Assembly: GCF_000014565.1 (NCBI RefSeq)
Contig: NC_008268.1
Coordinates: 5,646,501-5,710,500, forward strand
Source of the DNA: Rhodococcus jostii RHA1
GTDB lineage: Bacteria > Actinomycetota > Actinomycetes > Mycobacteriales > Mycobacteriaceae
Direction of reading: 5' to 3'
Length of the DNA stretch: 64,000 bases
How positions within the stretch are numbered: position 1 is the stretch's first letter; every line of letters starts with the position of its first letter. Both the position numbers and the translations under genes were made by a program. Under the pieces are notes generated by a model, which saw nothing but the letters and a program-made list of their open reading frames with translations, was not told the DNA's origin and ran no database searches. This document shows, piece after piece, positions 43,032 through 51,730 of the stretch.

Positions 43032-43856
43032 TCATACGAGGGGTTTGCCGGCTTTCATTCGGCGTCGCAGATCGAACATGAGCAGGTTGTAGGGGAACTC
43101 CCGGATGCGGACGGGGATGCGCCTGCTGAGGGTGCCGATGGTGCGCAGGGTCCGGTCGAAGCGCTGCTGATCCTTGTCGGTCCATGTCAGGTGCATTTCG
43201 TCGCGGAACTGCTGGGGCAGGAAGCCGTTGGTGAAGAACATGTTGAGCCGGCCGAACAGGCGGGAGACGATGGCGGGCAGGAATTCGAGTTGTGCGATGG
43301 AGAGGACGTGTTCGCGGATGGTGTCGTCGATCGACACCTTGTCGAGGGCCTTGTTCCAGTACTCCTCGAATGCGACGCGGTCTTCGGGCCACATGTCCGG
43401 GGGCACCTGGAGGGTGGTGCCGAACGTGGCGCCTTCCTTGTAGAAGAACTCGGCGGCTGCGGGGGGGAGGTCGCCGTGCAGGGCGCGGTTGACGTCCTCG
43501 AACCCCCGGTAGATGCAGGCGGCCACCCACAGCTGCAGTTCGGGGTCGAACGCGTTGTATTGCACGGGGCTGTCGGGGGTGGAGCGCACCTTGGCGTGGG
43601 CGCGGTTGACGCCCTTGCGGAAGGCCGCCTTCTCCTCGTCGGTGCCGCGGGCCGCCACCACGAGGTAGGTCAGCGTGGTGCGGGTCCGTTTGATCGGATG
43701 CCTGAACAGCTGGCCGCTCTCGACCTTGCTCTCGTATACGCCGTACCCGACCCCGGGATGGGCGAGCTGCATGATGATGTTCGCGGCGCCTGCCAGTAGT
43801 CCGGCGCCGTCCATGACCTGATCGAGACGGTCCGGTACTTCGAGTGACGTCGACAT
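43032..43856 (-). CDS. MpaB/latex-clearing-protein-like oxygenase (DUF2236)
   Basis: A 274-aa protein of the DUF2236/MpaB family, which includes ER-bound and bacterial oxygenases related to rubber oxygenase Lcp. Conserved features are MQLAHPGVGYGV near the N-terminus, TRTTLTYLVVAARGTDEEKA and the RVHRAHAKV-like NRAHAKVRS. The family binds heme via conserved His, and the substrate is usually a hydrophobic compound. It is divergent from a TetR gene, the usual partner in actinobacteria, so the TetR probably represses it. A fairly standard chromosomal gene pair. Confidence 0.85.
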   Translation of the reverse strand: MSTSLEVPDRLDQVMDGAGLLAGAANIIMQLAHPGVGYGVYESKVESGQLFRHPIKRTRTTLTYLVVAARGTDEEKAAFRKGVNRAHAKVRSTPDSPVQYNAFDPELQLWVAACIYRGFEDVNRALHGDLPPAAAEFFYKEGATFGTTLQVPPDMWPEDRVAFEEYWNKALDKVSIDDTIREHVLSIAQLEFLPAIVSRLFGRLNMFFTNGFLPQQFRDEMHLTWTDKDQQRFDRTLRTIGTLSRRIPVRIREFPYNLLMFDLRRRMKAGKPLV

Positions 43857-43942
43857 TTGTGTTCCCTCTCCCCACCACGGATTCGCTATCTGAACACGAC
43901 CGTACTCACATATATGTTCGCCGTCCAGGGTCCGGTGGAAAG

Positions 43943-44611
43943 ATGGTGCGCATGGCTACCGCACCGGTGAACGCGAACGTCGGACCCTCGACGAGCGACG
44001 GTGGGCGCGTCTATGGCGGCCAGGAGCGTGACCAGCGGAAATCGGAACGGCGGGGCCAGCTCATCGAGGCGGGACTCGATCTGCTGGGCAGCGCGGACGG
44101 CGACCACGCCCTGACCGTGCGCGGAGTCTGCAAGCAGGCCGGACTCGCCACCCGCTATTTCTACGAGAGCTTCACCGACCGCGACGCGCTGGCCGTCGCC
44201 GTCTACGACCACGTGGTGGACCGGATCGCCACCAGCACCCTGGACGCCGTGTCGAACGCCGGGCCGGGTGAACGCGACATCGTGCGCGCCGGCGTCCGCA
44301 ACATCGTGCGGGAGGTTGCCGAGGATCCGCGTCAGGGCCGTCTCATGTTCTCGGTGGCGCAGTCGAGCGCGGTGCTGGCGCAGCGCCGCCTCGACAGTTC
44401 GCGGCTGTTCGCGGGCCTGGTCACGAAGCAGACGGTCGGGTACTACGAGGTGGCCGAGAGCCCGCGCCTCGACCTGGCCGCGCACTTCATGGTCGGCGGC
44501 CTGGCGCAAACTCTGACGGCGTGGTTGAACGGCACCGTGACCCTCCCCGAGGAGGAGCTCGTGGACACCTGCACCGAACTGCTGCTCTCCATGGCCATCC
44601 ACACCCGTTAA
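43943..44611 (+). CDS. TetR-family regulator
   Basis: A 222-aa TetR protein. The HTH is ERRGQLIEAGLDLLGSADG then LTVRGVCKQAGLATRYFYESF, with a RYFYESF third helix typical of the family. It is divergent from the MpaB-like gene (86-bp gap between starts), and its end is 9 bp before dcd. Alternative starts are ATG 43943 and 43952; the second has a better distance to GTGGAAAG. Likely regulates the neighbouring oxygenase. Confidence 0.85.
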   Translation: MVRMATAPVNANVGPSTSDGGRVYGGQERDQRKSERRGQLIEAGLDLLGSADGDHALTVRGVCKQAGLATRYFYESFTDRDALAVAVYDHVVDRIATSTLDAVSNAGPGERDIVRAGVRNIVREVAEDPRQGRLMFSVAQSSAVLAQRRLDSSRLFAGLVTKQTVGYYEVAESPRLDLAAHFMVGGLAQTLTAWLNGTVTLPEEELVDTCTELLLSMAIHTR

Positions 44612-44614
44612 CCT
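44609..44614 (+). promoter_or_regulatory. -10 element; dcd transcript probably leaderless
   Basis: TAACCT (TAnnnT) ends 6 bases before the GTG of dcd, which has no ribosome site. Transcription should begin at or next to the G of GTG, giving a leaderless message. It overlaps the TetR stop. Confidence 0.5.
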
Positions 44615-44620
44615 CTACCT

Positions 44621-45190
44621 GTGCTCCTCTCCGATCGCGATCTCCGTGCCGAAATTTCCGCTGGACGTCTGGGCATCGACCCGTTCGACGATTCGATGGT
44701 CCAGCCCTCGAGCGTGGATGTGCGCCTCGACAGCCTGTTCCGGGTGTTCAACAACACCCGCTACACGCACATCGACCCAGCTCAGCGGCAGGACGAGCTG
44801 ACGACGCTGGTCGAGCCGGCCGAGGGGGAGCCGTTCGTCCTGCACCCGGGCGAGTTCGTTCTCGGCTCCACGCTGGAGGTGTGTTCGCTGCCCGACGACC
44901 TGGCGGGACGCCTGGAGGGCAAGTCCTCGCTTGGCCGCCTCGGACTGTTGACGCACTCCACGGCCGGGTTCATCGACCCCGGCTTCAACGGGCACATCAC
45001 GCTGGAGCTTTCCAACGTCGCGAACCTGCCCATCACCCTGTGGCCGGGCATGAAGATCGGCCAGCTGTGCCTGCTGCGGCTGTCGAGCGCGGCGGAACAC
45101 CCGTACGGCAGCTCCGCCGTCGGCTCCAAGTACCAGGGCCAGCGGGGCCCGACGCCGTCGAAGGCCTACCTCAACTTCGCGCAGAGCTGA
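44621..45190 (+). CDS. dcd: dCTP deaminase
   Basis: A 189-aa protein of the Dcd/dUTPase fold. The conserved motifs [20 protein letters not shown] and [17 protein letters not shown] contain the substrate-binding Ser/Arg and catalytic Glu. [11 protein letters not shown] and [13 protein letters not shown] at the C-terminus complete the family. In actinobacteria this protein is often bifunctional (dCTP to dUMP). The GTG start is supported by the preceding -10. Single housekeeping gene in an otherwise accessory region. Confidence 0.95.
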   Translation: MLLSDRDLRAEISAGRLGIDPFDDSMVQPSSVDVRLDSLFRVFNNTRYTHIDPAQRQDELTTLVEPAEGEPFVLHPGEFVLGSTLEVCSLPDDLAGRLEGKSSLGRLGLLTHSTAGFIDPGFNGHITLELSNVANLPITLWPGMKIGQLCLLRLSSAAEHPYGSSAVGSKYQGQRGPTPSKAYLNFAQS

Positions 45191-45313
45191 GCCGCGCGGC
45201 CCGACGAAAATATTGCAAACCGAGTGGTCCGCTACTCGTGTGTATTGCGGCGGGTGAGAGAAGACTGAGAGTCGAAGCCGCCCTCTCCTGGGCGTTCGAT
45301 CCCGGAGGCCGCC

Positions 45314-46714
45314 ATGAAAGACGTAGTCGTGTTGTTGCCCGGCATCGGCGGGTCGGTCCTCGCCCGTGACGGCAAGGACGTATGGGCGCCGACACCGGGT
45401 GTCGCGCTGGCGGGCGTGCTGTCGCTGGGCGGGAACATCAAACGCCTGAAGCTGGACGGCGACGACCCGGATGTCGACGACCTCGGTGACGGCGTCGTGG
45501 CCACCCGCCTGGTCCCGGACTTCCACTTCGTTCCCGGGCTGGACTGGAAGATCGACGGGTACACGAAGTTCCGTGACGACGTCGTCCGCCGATTCGGGGT
45601 GGTTCCGGGCGACAACTATTTCGAGTTCCCCTACGACTGGCGGCGCGACAACCGGGTGGCGGCCCGCGCCCTGGCCCGCCGGACCCACGACTGGCTGACG
45701 CGGTGGCGCGAGAAGTCGGGCAACGCGGACGCGAAGCTCGTCCTGGTGTGCCACTCCATGGGCGGAATCGTCGCTCGGCTGTTCCTCGAATTCCTGGACG
45801 GGTGGCGTGACACCCGCACCCTCGTCACGTTCGGGACCCCGTACTCCGGTTCGGTCAATGCGCTCGACTTCCTCGTCAACGGTTTCCGCAAGGGCTGGGG
45901 CCCGTTCACCGTCGACCTCAGCGCGCTGATCCGGTCGTTCACGTCCGCCTACCAGTTGCTGCCGTCGTATCGGTGCATGGCGGGCGACGGCGGGTCGTGG
46001 CTCGCGCTCGACGACGAGAAGCTCGACTGGTCGGGGACGGGTCTCGACGCCGGCCGGATGGCTGCGGCGGTGCGCCTGCACCGAGGTCTGCGCGACGCCG
46101 TCGACGCACGGCTGAAGTCGGGACACGAGGGCTACGACATCCGGCCGGTGATCGGCGACTTCCAGCCCACCAAGTGGGCCGCCCGGCTCGCCGGGGAGAA
46201 GGTCGAGACGATGACCGTCCGCGGACCCGACGAGAGCGGCGGCGACGGCACCGTGCCGAAATTGTCGTCCACCCCGCACGAACTCATGACGGGATGGAAG
46301 AACGCGGCCTTCTTCAGCCAGCGGCACGGCTCCCTCCAGAACGACGACCCGGTGCTCGACCACGTGGGCGGAATCCTGAACACCGCGACGCTCGCGCCTC
46401 CGAACGTGTTTCCGGCGGTGAACGAATCGGTCGCGCTGGAAGTCGATGACGTCACGACAGCCGAGCCGCTGGTGATCCGGGCGCGCACGGGCGCCGGGGG
46501 CGCTCGGCTTCTCGCGACGGTCGAGCCGATGGCCGGCGGTCCGAGCCGGGAACACCCGCTCGTGTCGACCGCCGACGGCTGGCAGGAGACCAGCCTCGAC
46601 GGGCTGGCCGCCCAGGACTACCGGATCACCGTGCGCGCACTCGGGGTGCACCCGGTCACCGACGTCGCGAGTGTGGTCGACCTCGACGAGATCGCCCGGT
46701 CCGTGGACGTCTAG
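45314..46714 (+). CDS. LCAT-like alpha/beta hydrolase of CHAT operon
   Basis: A 466-aa lecithin:cholesterol-acyltransferase-type hydrolase. The triad S148 in VCHSMGG, D311 in GGDGTVP and H338 in SQRHGSLQ is clear; the oxyanion-type LLPGIGGSVL is at 7-16. Residues about 360-466 form a beta-rich C-terminal domain. There is no signal peptide, so it should act in the cytosol or at the inner membrane, as an acyltransferase or phospholipase-like hydrolase. It heads the operon, 12 bp before the CHAT protein. An upstream stretch with GAGTGGTCCGCTACTC near 45220-45237 may be a promoter/operator. Confidence 0.8.
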   Translation: MKDVVVLLPGIGGSVLARDGKDVWAPTPGVALAGVLSLGGNIKRLKLDGDDPDVDDLGDGVVATRLVPDFHFVPGLDWKIDGYTKFRDDVVRRFGVVPGDNYFEFPYDWRRDNRVAARALARRTHDWLTRWREKSGNADAKLVLVCHSMGGIVARLFLEFLDGWRDTRTLVTFGTPYSGSVNALDFLVNGFRKGWGPFTVDLSALIRSFTSAYQLLPSYRCMAGDGGSWLALDDEKLDWSGTGLDAGRMAAAVRLHRGLRDAVDARLKSGHEGYDIRPVIGDFQPTKWAARLAGEKVETMTVRGPDESGGDGTVPKLSSTPHELMTGWKNAAFFSQRHGSLQNDDPVLDHVGGILNTATLAPPNVFPAVNESVALEVDDVTTAEPLVIRARTGAGGARLLATVEPMAGGPSREHPLVSTADGWQETSLDGLAAQDYRITVRALGVHPVTDVASVVDLDEIARSVDV

Positions 46715-46726
46715 GAGCGCGGACGC

Positions 46727-49684
46727 ATGGGACCGACACCCGGTTTCGAGGCACTGGAGATCAGCGTTCTCCGGGCCGGCGACCACATCTGGCTCTCGGC
46801 GCAGTCGCGGATGGGTTCGGTCTTCGCGGTGCGGCGGCCGATCCCGGAATGGAAACTGCCGAACGATGTCACCGGGAAGACGATCGACACACCGTCCGAC
46901 TGGTTGACTGACACCGTCCGGCATGCGCGCACCGACGCCGCAACCCATGCACTCGACGTCGGGAAGGTGTTGACGGACCTGGTGTTCGGGGTTCCGGACA
47001 TCGTCACGCTGCTGCAGCAGAGCCGGGGGTTGGCCCGGACCACGGGAACCCAGCTTCTCGTGCGCGTCCTCGCCGCGCCGCAGGAAGTGTGTGCCTGGCC
47101 GTGGGAGTTGCTGCTGGATCCGCAACGACCCGACCAGTTCCTCGCCATGGCGCGCGATGTCCACGTGGTGCGATCGGGGCGGTCGCGCACCTATCCGTTG
47201 CGGCAGACGCCGATCGAGCCGCCGCTCAACCTTCTGTTGGTGATGTCGAGCCCTCTGCGGGAGGGTCCCGAGGATTCCGAGGCCCCGTTCGACCTGTATG
47301 CCGAGAAACGTAGCCTTCTGTCGGAATTGCGGCCCCTGGTGGACCGGGGTCTGCTCCGCGTTGTGGTCGAGGACCGCCCGTCCGTCGAACGGCTCCGCAG
47401 TCGAATGGGCATGCAGAGACGCGGTTTTCACCTCTTCCATTACCTCGGCCACGCCAATCCGGACGGGCTCAAGCTGGAGCGGCGCAACGGTCGCGGGATG
47501 CTGCTGCCCAGCCAGGAATTCGCGTTGCTGTTGCAGCAACTCCCGGACCTCCGGCTGGCGGTGTTCGCGGGGTGTGAGACGGCACGCGCGCCGGACGGTG
47601 CCGCCGACGACGATCCCTGGCCCGGGCCGCTGTCGTCCGCCGACATCTGCGTACGTGATGCGTGCCCGATGGTGATCGGGATGCAGGCGGTGCTGCCCTT
47701 CAGGACGGAGCGACTGCTGACGCGCTTCTTCTACCAGGCACTGACCGCCGGCCAGCCGGTGGCCGAGGCGTTGCGGCTGGCGCGGCTCGCGATCAACGGA
47801 GACGAGAACAGCGGTGACCCGCTGCTCGACTGGGCGGTTCCGTGCCTGTTCGTCGGGGGTAGCGAGCCCGGCGCGATCATCGACCCGGAGGCGCGGGCGC
47901 GGCCGGAGCCGCCGTCCCGGCGGGTCGGGTTGCGGCTCGGTATCCGCCAGGGCGAACTTCGCTTCATCTCCCGCCTCGCGGAGCTACGCGAGGGGGTGGA
48001 CGTGCTGTCCGGGCAGACGCCGGCGCGGTTGCTGCACGTCGTCGGAATGCCGTCGACGGGAAAGACCTCGCTTCTGGACCGGGTGCTCGACGAGCTCGAT
48101 CCGCAGATCGCACATCTGTACATCAGCGCGAAACGGCTGCTCGCGGAACCCGACCCGGTCCGCGAACTGGCCCGCCTCGTCGACGAGCTGATGCGCGACG
48201 TCGGAGTGCGCACCGTCCGGCCGGGCAGATTCAGCGCCGGCGACTGGTGGGAGCGACTACTCGGCGACCTCACCGAAGTCCCGGTTGCGATCGTCATCGA
48301 CGACGGTGACCTGCTGCTCGGCGACGCACCCGGAGCCCCGGACCTCCTCGACGCGCTGGTCCTGCTGACACAGCGGCGCAGCAAGGCGCGGCTCGCGGTG
48401 GCGGCCACCGCGGACCTCGTCGAACTGACGCGACCGCTCCGCCCCTCGGAGGTGCGCACGATCCGCCTCGACGCCCTGTCGTGGCCCGAAGTGTGGCAAT
48501 GGATCCGGCGGAATCTGCCGACCCTGACCCGCTATCCGGAGAAGGACCTGTCCCGGCTCTACGCGGACGTGCGACACCTGGAACTGTGGGAGCAGTTGGC
48601 CGATCTCGCCGCCCGGAACGGCACGTTCGACCCGCGGGACCTGCCGGTCCTCGTCCGGCAACTCGGCGTCGGCGCCCCGAAACCGGCGCCCCAGGTATCG
48701 AACGGGTCCGACTTCTTCGGCGCCGAAACCGCTGTCCCCGAAGCGGAGGCAGCGGCAGCGTCGCCGGTGCGGCGCGCGTTGCGGTTGGCGGTCGCGGGTC
48801 CGTTCACGGTGGGCCGACGCGAAGAGATCGCCGTCGCTGTCACGCAGTGCGCCATCAAGCACGGGGTTCCGGGGCGGGTAGTAGCCGGAGAGACGGGGGA
48901 GGGTGAATCGGCACTGGCCGAACTCCTTCCCGGGGAGCTGGCCTTCGGCGACGGTGTCCCGTCCGAGCGCGACGTCTGCCGGTGGATGGAGGACGCGGCC
49001 CTGGCCGACGCGGACATCCTGGTGTTCGACTACGGCAACGCGGTGCCCTCGGATGCGCAGAATGCGGTGATTGCGCGCCTGGTGAGCGACGGCAGGCTGG
49101 TGATCGCCTCGGGCGACCACTCGGACGAACCGGCATATCCTGCGTGGAGTGCGGACGCGTTCGCCGTCGGAGCCGTCGAGGACGACGGCACGCTCACCCA
49201 CGAAACCCCGTACTTCCCCGACGCGGGGAAACCCGACATCTACGCGCCGCGGACGATCACCGGGACAGCGTGCGAGCAGCTCGTCGATCGACCGGAGATG
49301 GACGGCACGACGTTCGCCGCGCTGTACGTGGCGGTCGCCGCCATGCTGGTGTGGGCGACCGACCGCGATCTGACGGCGCCGGAGGTCCGGGCGCTGCTGG
49401 TCGAGACGGCGACACCGATACAGGCGACGCGCGGCGACACCGCGAAGCAACTCGACGTCGAGGCGGCGCTGGATTCCGCGCGGCGGAAGGTCATCGTCGG
49501 CGCGCTCGGGTCGGACGCACTCGAACTCGGGCAGCTCCTCGCGGAAACCCCCATCCGGCCGGAACTGGCGGTTCCGTTGCTCGACGACCTCGTGGCCGAC
49601 GGCGACCGCATCCGACGGGTCGTCCGGAACGGCGTCGAACAGTACGAACGCACCGACACCGTGGCCGGGCCGAGAAACGAGTAG
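46727..49684 (+). CDS. CHAT protease-ATPase-degenerate subtilase fusion
   Basis: A 985-aa protein with three parts. The CHAT (caspase-like) domain at about 160-380 has H242 in YLGHANPDG and C283 in VFAGCETA, so it appears active. The P-loop ATPase at about 405-640 has Walker A GMPSTGKTS (440-448) and Walker B AIVIDDGD (521-528). A subtilase-like domain at about 685-905 keeps the late YPAWSADAFAVGAVEDDG, GKPDIYAP and GTTFAALYVAVAA features, but Ser is Thr862, the oxyanion Asn is Asp797, and no Asp/His catalytic pair is visible. It is thus probably a pseudoprotease, perhaps a binding or regulatory module. No signal peptide. A signalling-protease layout as seen in bacterial conflict systems. Confidence 0.85.
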   Translation: MGPTPGFEALEISVLRAGDHIWLSAQSRMGSVFAVRRPIPEWKLPNDVTGKTIDTPSDWLTDTVRHARTDAATHALDVGKVLTDLVFGVPDIVTLLQQSRGLARTTGTQLLVRVLAAPQEVCAWPWELLLDPQRPDQFLAMARDVHVVRSGRSRTYPLRQTPIEPPLNLLLVMSSPLREGPEDSEAPFDLYAEKRSLLSELRPLVDRGLLRVVVEDRPSVERLRSRMGMQRRGFHLFHYLGHANPDGLKLERRNGRGMLLPSQEFALLLQQLPDLRLAVFAGCETARAPDGAADDDPWPGPLSSADICVRDACPMVIGMQAVLPFRTERLLTRFFYQALTAGQPVAEALRLARLAINGDENSGDPLLDWAVPCLFVGGSEPGAIIDPEARARPEPPSRRVGLRLGIRQGELRFISRLAELREGVDVLSGQTPARLLHVVGMPSTGKTSLLDRVLDELDPQIAHLYISAKRLLAEPDPVRELARLVDELMRDVGVRTVRPGRFSAGDWWERLLGDLTEVPVAIVIDDGDLLLGDAPGAPDLLDALVLLTQRRSKARLAVAATADLVELTRPLRPSEVRTIRLDALSWPEVWQWIRRNLPTLTRYPEKDLSRLYADVRHLELWEQLADLAARNGTFDPRDLPVLVRQLGVGAPKPAPQVSNGSDFFGAETAVPEAEAAAASPVRRALRLAVAGPFTVGRREEIAVAVTQCAIKHGVPGRVVAGETGEGESALAELLPGELAFGDGVPSERDVCRWMEDAALADADILVFDYGNAVPSDAQNAVIARLVSDGRLVIASGDHSDEPAYPAWSADAFAVGAVEDDGTLTHETPYFPDAGKPDIYAPRTITGTACEQLVDRPEMDGTTFAALYVAVAAMLVWATDRDLTAPEVRALLVETATPIQATRGDTAKQLDVEAALDSARRKVIVGALGSDALELGQLLAETPIRPELAVPLLDDLVADGDRIRRVVRNGVEQYERTDTVAGPRNE

Positions 49685-49767
49685 CTCACTACGCATGACC
49701 GATGTGCCCGCGACGAGCAGGCTCGCAATCGCAGGACGAGCCGCCCGACCTACGTGAGGACCGAGTC

Positions 49768-51708
49768 ATGACCATCGTCGACAACATCGGAGACGGACAG
49801 GCGCAGCGCGCGATGCCCGGGGGAACGTTCGAGGCGGAACGGCAGCGACAGCGCGATGCGGCGGAATTGCGTGCCCGCGAACGGGCACCGCAGCGGGGCG
49901 AGCACGTGGACGCACTCAACGGCCCCGGAGGCGTCGCCGCCGCGGACACTCCCGAACGGATCGCGAAGCGGGTGAACCGGCTCGGTCGCTACTACGCGGC
50001 GGGGGACTGGGCGTCGGACACCCTTCCGGATCAGGTTCTCGAGAAAATAATCAACACAGCCGATTTCGTCGGCGTCCGATACCTCGATGCCGGCGCCGCC
50101 GCCGCCCGGTCGATCGGGCGCGTCAACATCCGCGACGCGCGGGGAACCCTGCAGGGCTACGGCACGGGCTTCCTCGTCTCACCCACCCTGCTGCTCACCA
50201 ACCATCATGTGCTGCCGAACGCGGACACGGCGCGCAGCAGCGTGATCGAGTTCGACTACCAGGACGGCATCGACGGGAAACCGCGCCCCGTGCAGATGTT
50301 CCCGCTGGACCCGGGGCGGTTCTACCTCGCCGACCGGGAACGCGACTTCGCGCTCGTCGCCGTCGGAGCCGAACCCGGAACGCTCGCCCAGTTCGGTTTC
50401 AACCCGCTGATCCAGGCGGAGGGCAAGGCCGTCATCGGCGAATTCGTGACCATCGTGCAGCACCCCCGCGGCGAGAAGAAGCAGATCGCCCTGCGGGAGA
50501 ACCGTATTGTCGACATACCCGAGCGGTTTCTGCACTACTCGGCCGACACGGAACCCGGATCCTCGGGTTCGCCGGTCTTCAACGATCAGTGGGAGGTGGT
50601 CGCGTTGCATCACGCGAGCGTGCGGGCGCTACAACACACCGAGTTCGGTGGTGTCCTCAACGAGGGCGTGCGCATCAGCCGCATCCTCGAGTACGTGCGC
50701 GCGCAGAACCTCACCCCGCAGTCGCGTGACCTCGTCGACGACATCGTCCGCGCGGAGCGGACGGCCCCGACGGCATCCCCGGCCGTCGAACACGAACGGG
50801 AAGTGACCGTCCGGGTTCCCCTCGAGATCACGGTGCGTCTCGGCTCCGTCGACTCACCGGCCGCCGCCCGGCGACCCGCTGAGCCCGAGGCGATCTCGAT
50901 CGACCCGAACTACAACACGCGCGGCGGGTACGACGCGAACTTCCTGCGTGTGCCGCTACCCCTTCCGCGGCCCGGGACACCGTCGGTCGCGTCACCGGAG
51001 TTGAAGTACCACCACTTCAGCGTCGTGATGCATCGTGAGCGGGCGCTGGCGCTGTTCACTGCCGTGAACATCGACGGAACGCAGTCGCAGAGCCCGCGGC
51101 GCGACAGCGACAGATGGATTCTCGACCCGCGACTTCCGGCCGATCAGCAGACGGGGGAGGACGTGTATCGGGACAATCCGCTCGACCGCGGACACCTGGT
51201 GCGCCGACTCGACCCGGCGTGGGGGCCGCTCGCCAAGGCGGCGAACGACGACACGTTCCACTTCACGAATTGCACTCCGCAACATCACAATTTCAACGCG
51301 GGCCAGACCCTGTGGCTGGGCCTCGAGGATTACGTCCTGAAGAACGCGGACAACGCCGACCTCGCCGTCAGTGTCGTCACCGGACCCGTTCTCGCGCCCG
51401 ACGACCCCGAATACCGCGGGGTGGCGCTGCCGCGTCAGTTCTGGAAGACGGTGGCCATGGTCAAGCAGAACGGCGGTCTCTCGGTCACCGGATACCTGCT
51501 CAGCCAGGCCGCCCTGCTCGACGAATTCGCCGAGGGGGAGGAGGCGTTCTCCTACGGCGCGTACCGCACGTTCCAGGTGCCCGTGCGGCGGATCGCCCAG
51601 TTGACCGGGCTCGGGTTGGACCCGTGCATCGCGGCCGATCCGCTCGAGCGGATCGAGGCGAGCGCCCTGCCTCGCGAACTGATCCGTCCCCAGGACCTGA
51701 TTCTCTGA
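49768..51708 (+). CDS. trypsin-like protease fused to DRGH DNA/RNA nuclease
   Basis: A 646-aa fusion. The N-terminal coiled/charged region (1-90) leads to a trypsin/V8-type protease at about 100-310, with H147 in TNHHVL, D193 in RDFALV and S266 in GSSGSPVF. A linker of about 100 residues follows (310-410). The C-terminal NUC1-type nuclease has D473-RGH in NPLDRGHLV and Asn ligands in TNCTPQHHNFN (501-510). Both active sites look intact. The nuclease has no signal peptide or export sequence. Proteolysis in the linker could release or activate it; that is inference. An 83-bp gap with GTGAGGA precedes the ATG. Confidence 0.85.
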   Translation: MTIVDNIGDGQAQRAMPGGTFEAERQRQRDAAELRARERAPQRGEHVDALNGPGGVAAADTPERIAKRVNRLGRYYAAGDWASDTLPDQVLEKIINTADFVGVRYLDAGAAAARSIGRVNIRDARGTLQGYGTGFLVSPTLLLTNHHVLPNADTARSSVIEFDYQDGIDGKPRPVQMFPLDPGRFYLADRERDFALVAVGAEPGTLAQFGFNPLIQAEGKAVIGEFVTIVQHPRGEKKQIALRENRIVDIPERFLHYSADTEPGSSGSPVFNDQWEVVALHHASVRALQHTEFGGVLNEGVRISRILEYVRAQNLTPQSRDLVDDIVRAERTAPTASPAVEHEREVTVRVPLEITVRLGSVDSPAAARRPAEPEAISIDPNYNTRGGYDANFLRVPLPLPRPGTPSVASPELKYHHFSVVMHRERALALFTAVNIDGTQSQSPRRDSDRWILDPRLPADQQTGEDVYRDNPLDRGHLVRRLDPAWGPLAKAANDDTFHFTNCTPQHHNFNAGQTLWLGLEDYVLKNADNADLAVSVVTGPVLAPDDPEYRGVALPRQFWKTVAMVKQNGGLSVTGYLLSQAALLDEFAEGEEAFSYGAYRTFQVPVRRIAQLTGLGLDPCIAADPLERIEASALPRELIRPQDLIL

Positions 51709-51730
51709 AACCGAAAGGGAGCCCGACGCC

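Noticed and set aside
44615..47539. A 974-codon open frame on the minus strand
   Set aside because: It is antisense to dcd, the LCAT-like hydrolase and the CHAT gene, whose plus-strand frames show clear catalytic motifs. Its composition is typical of a shadow in GC-rich DNA.
48257..49696. A 479-codon minus-strand frame across the CHAT gene 3' part
   Set aside because: It is antisense to the ATPase and subtilase-like regions, which carry motifs on the plus strand.
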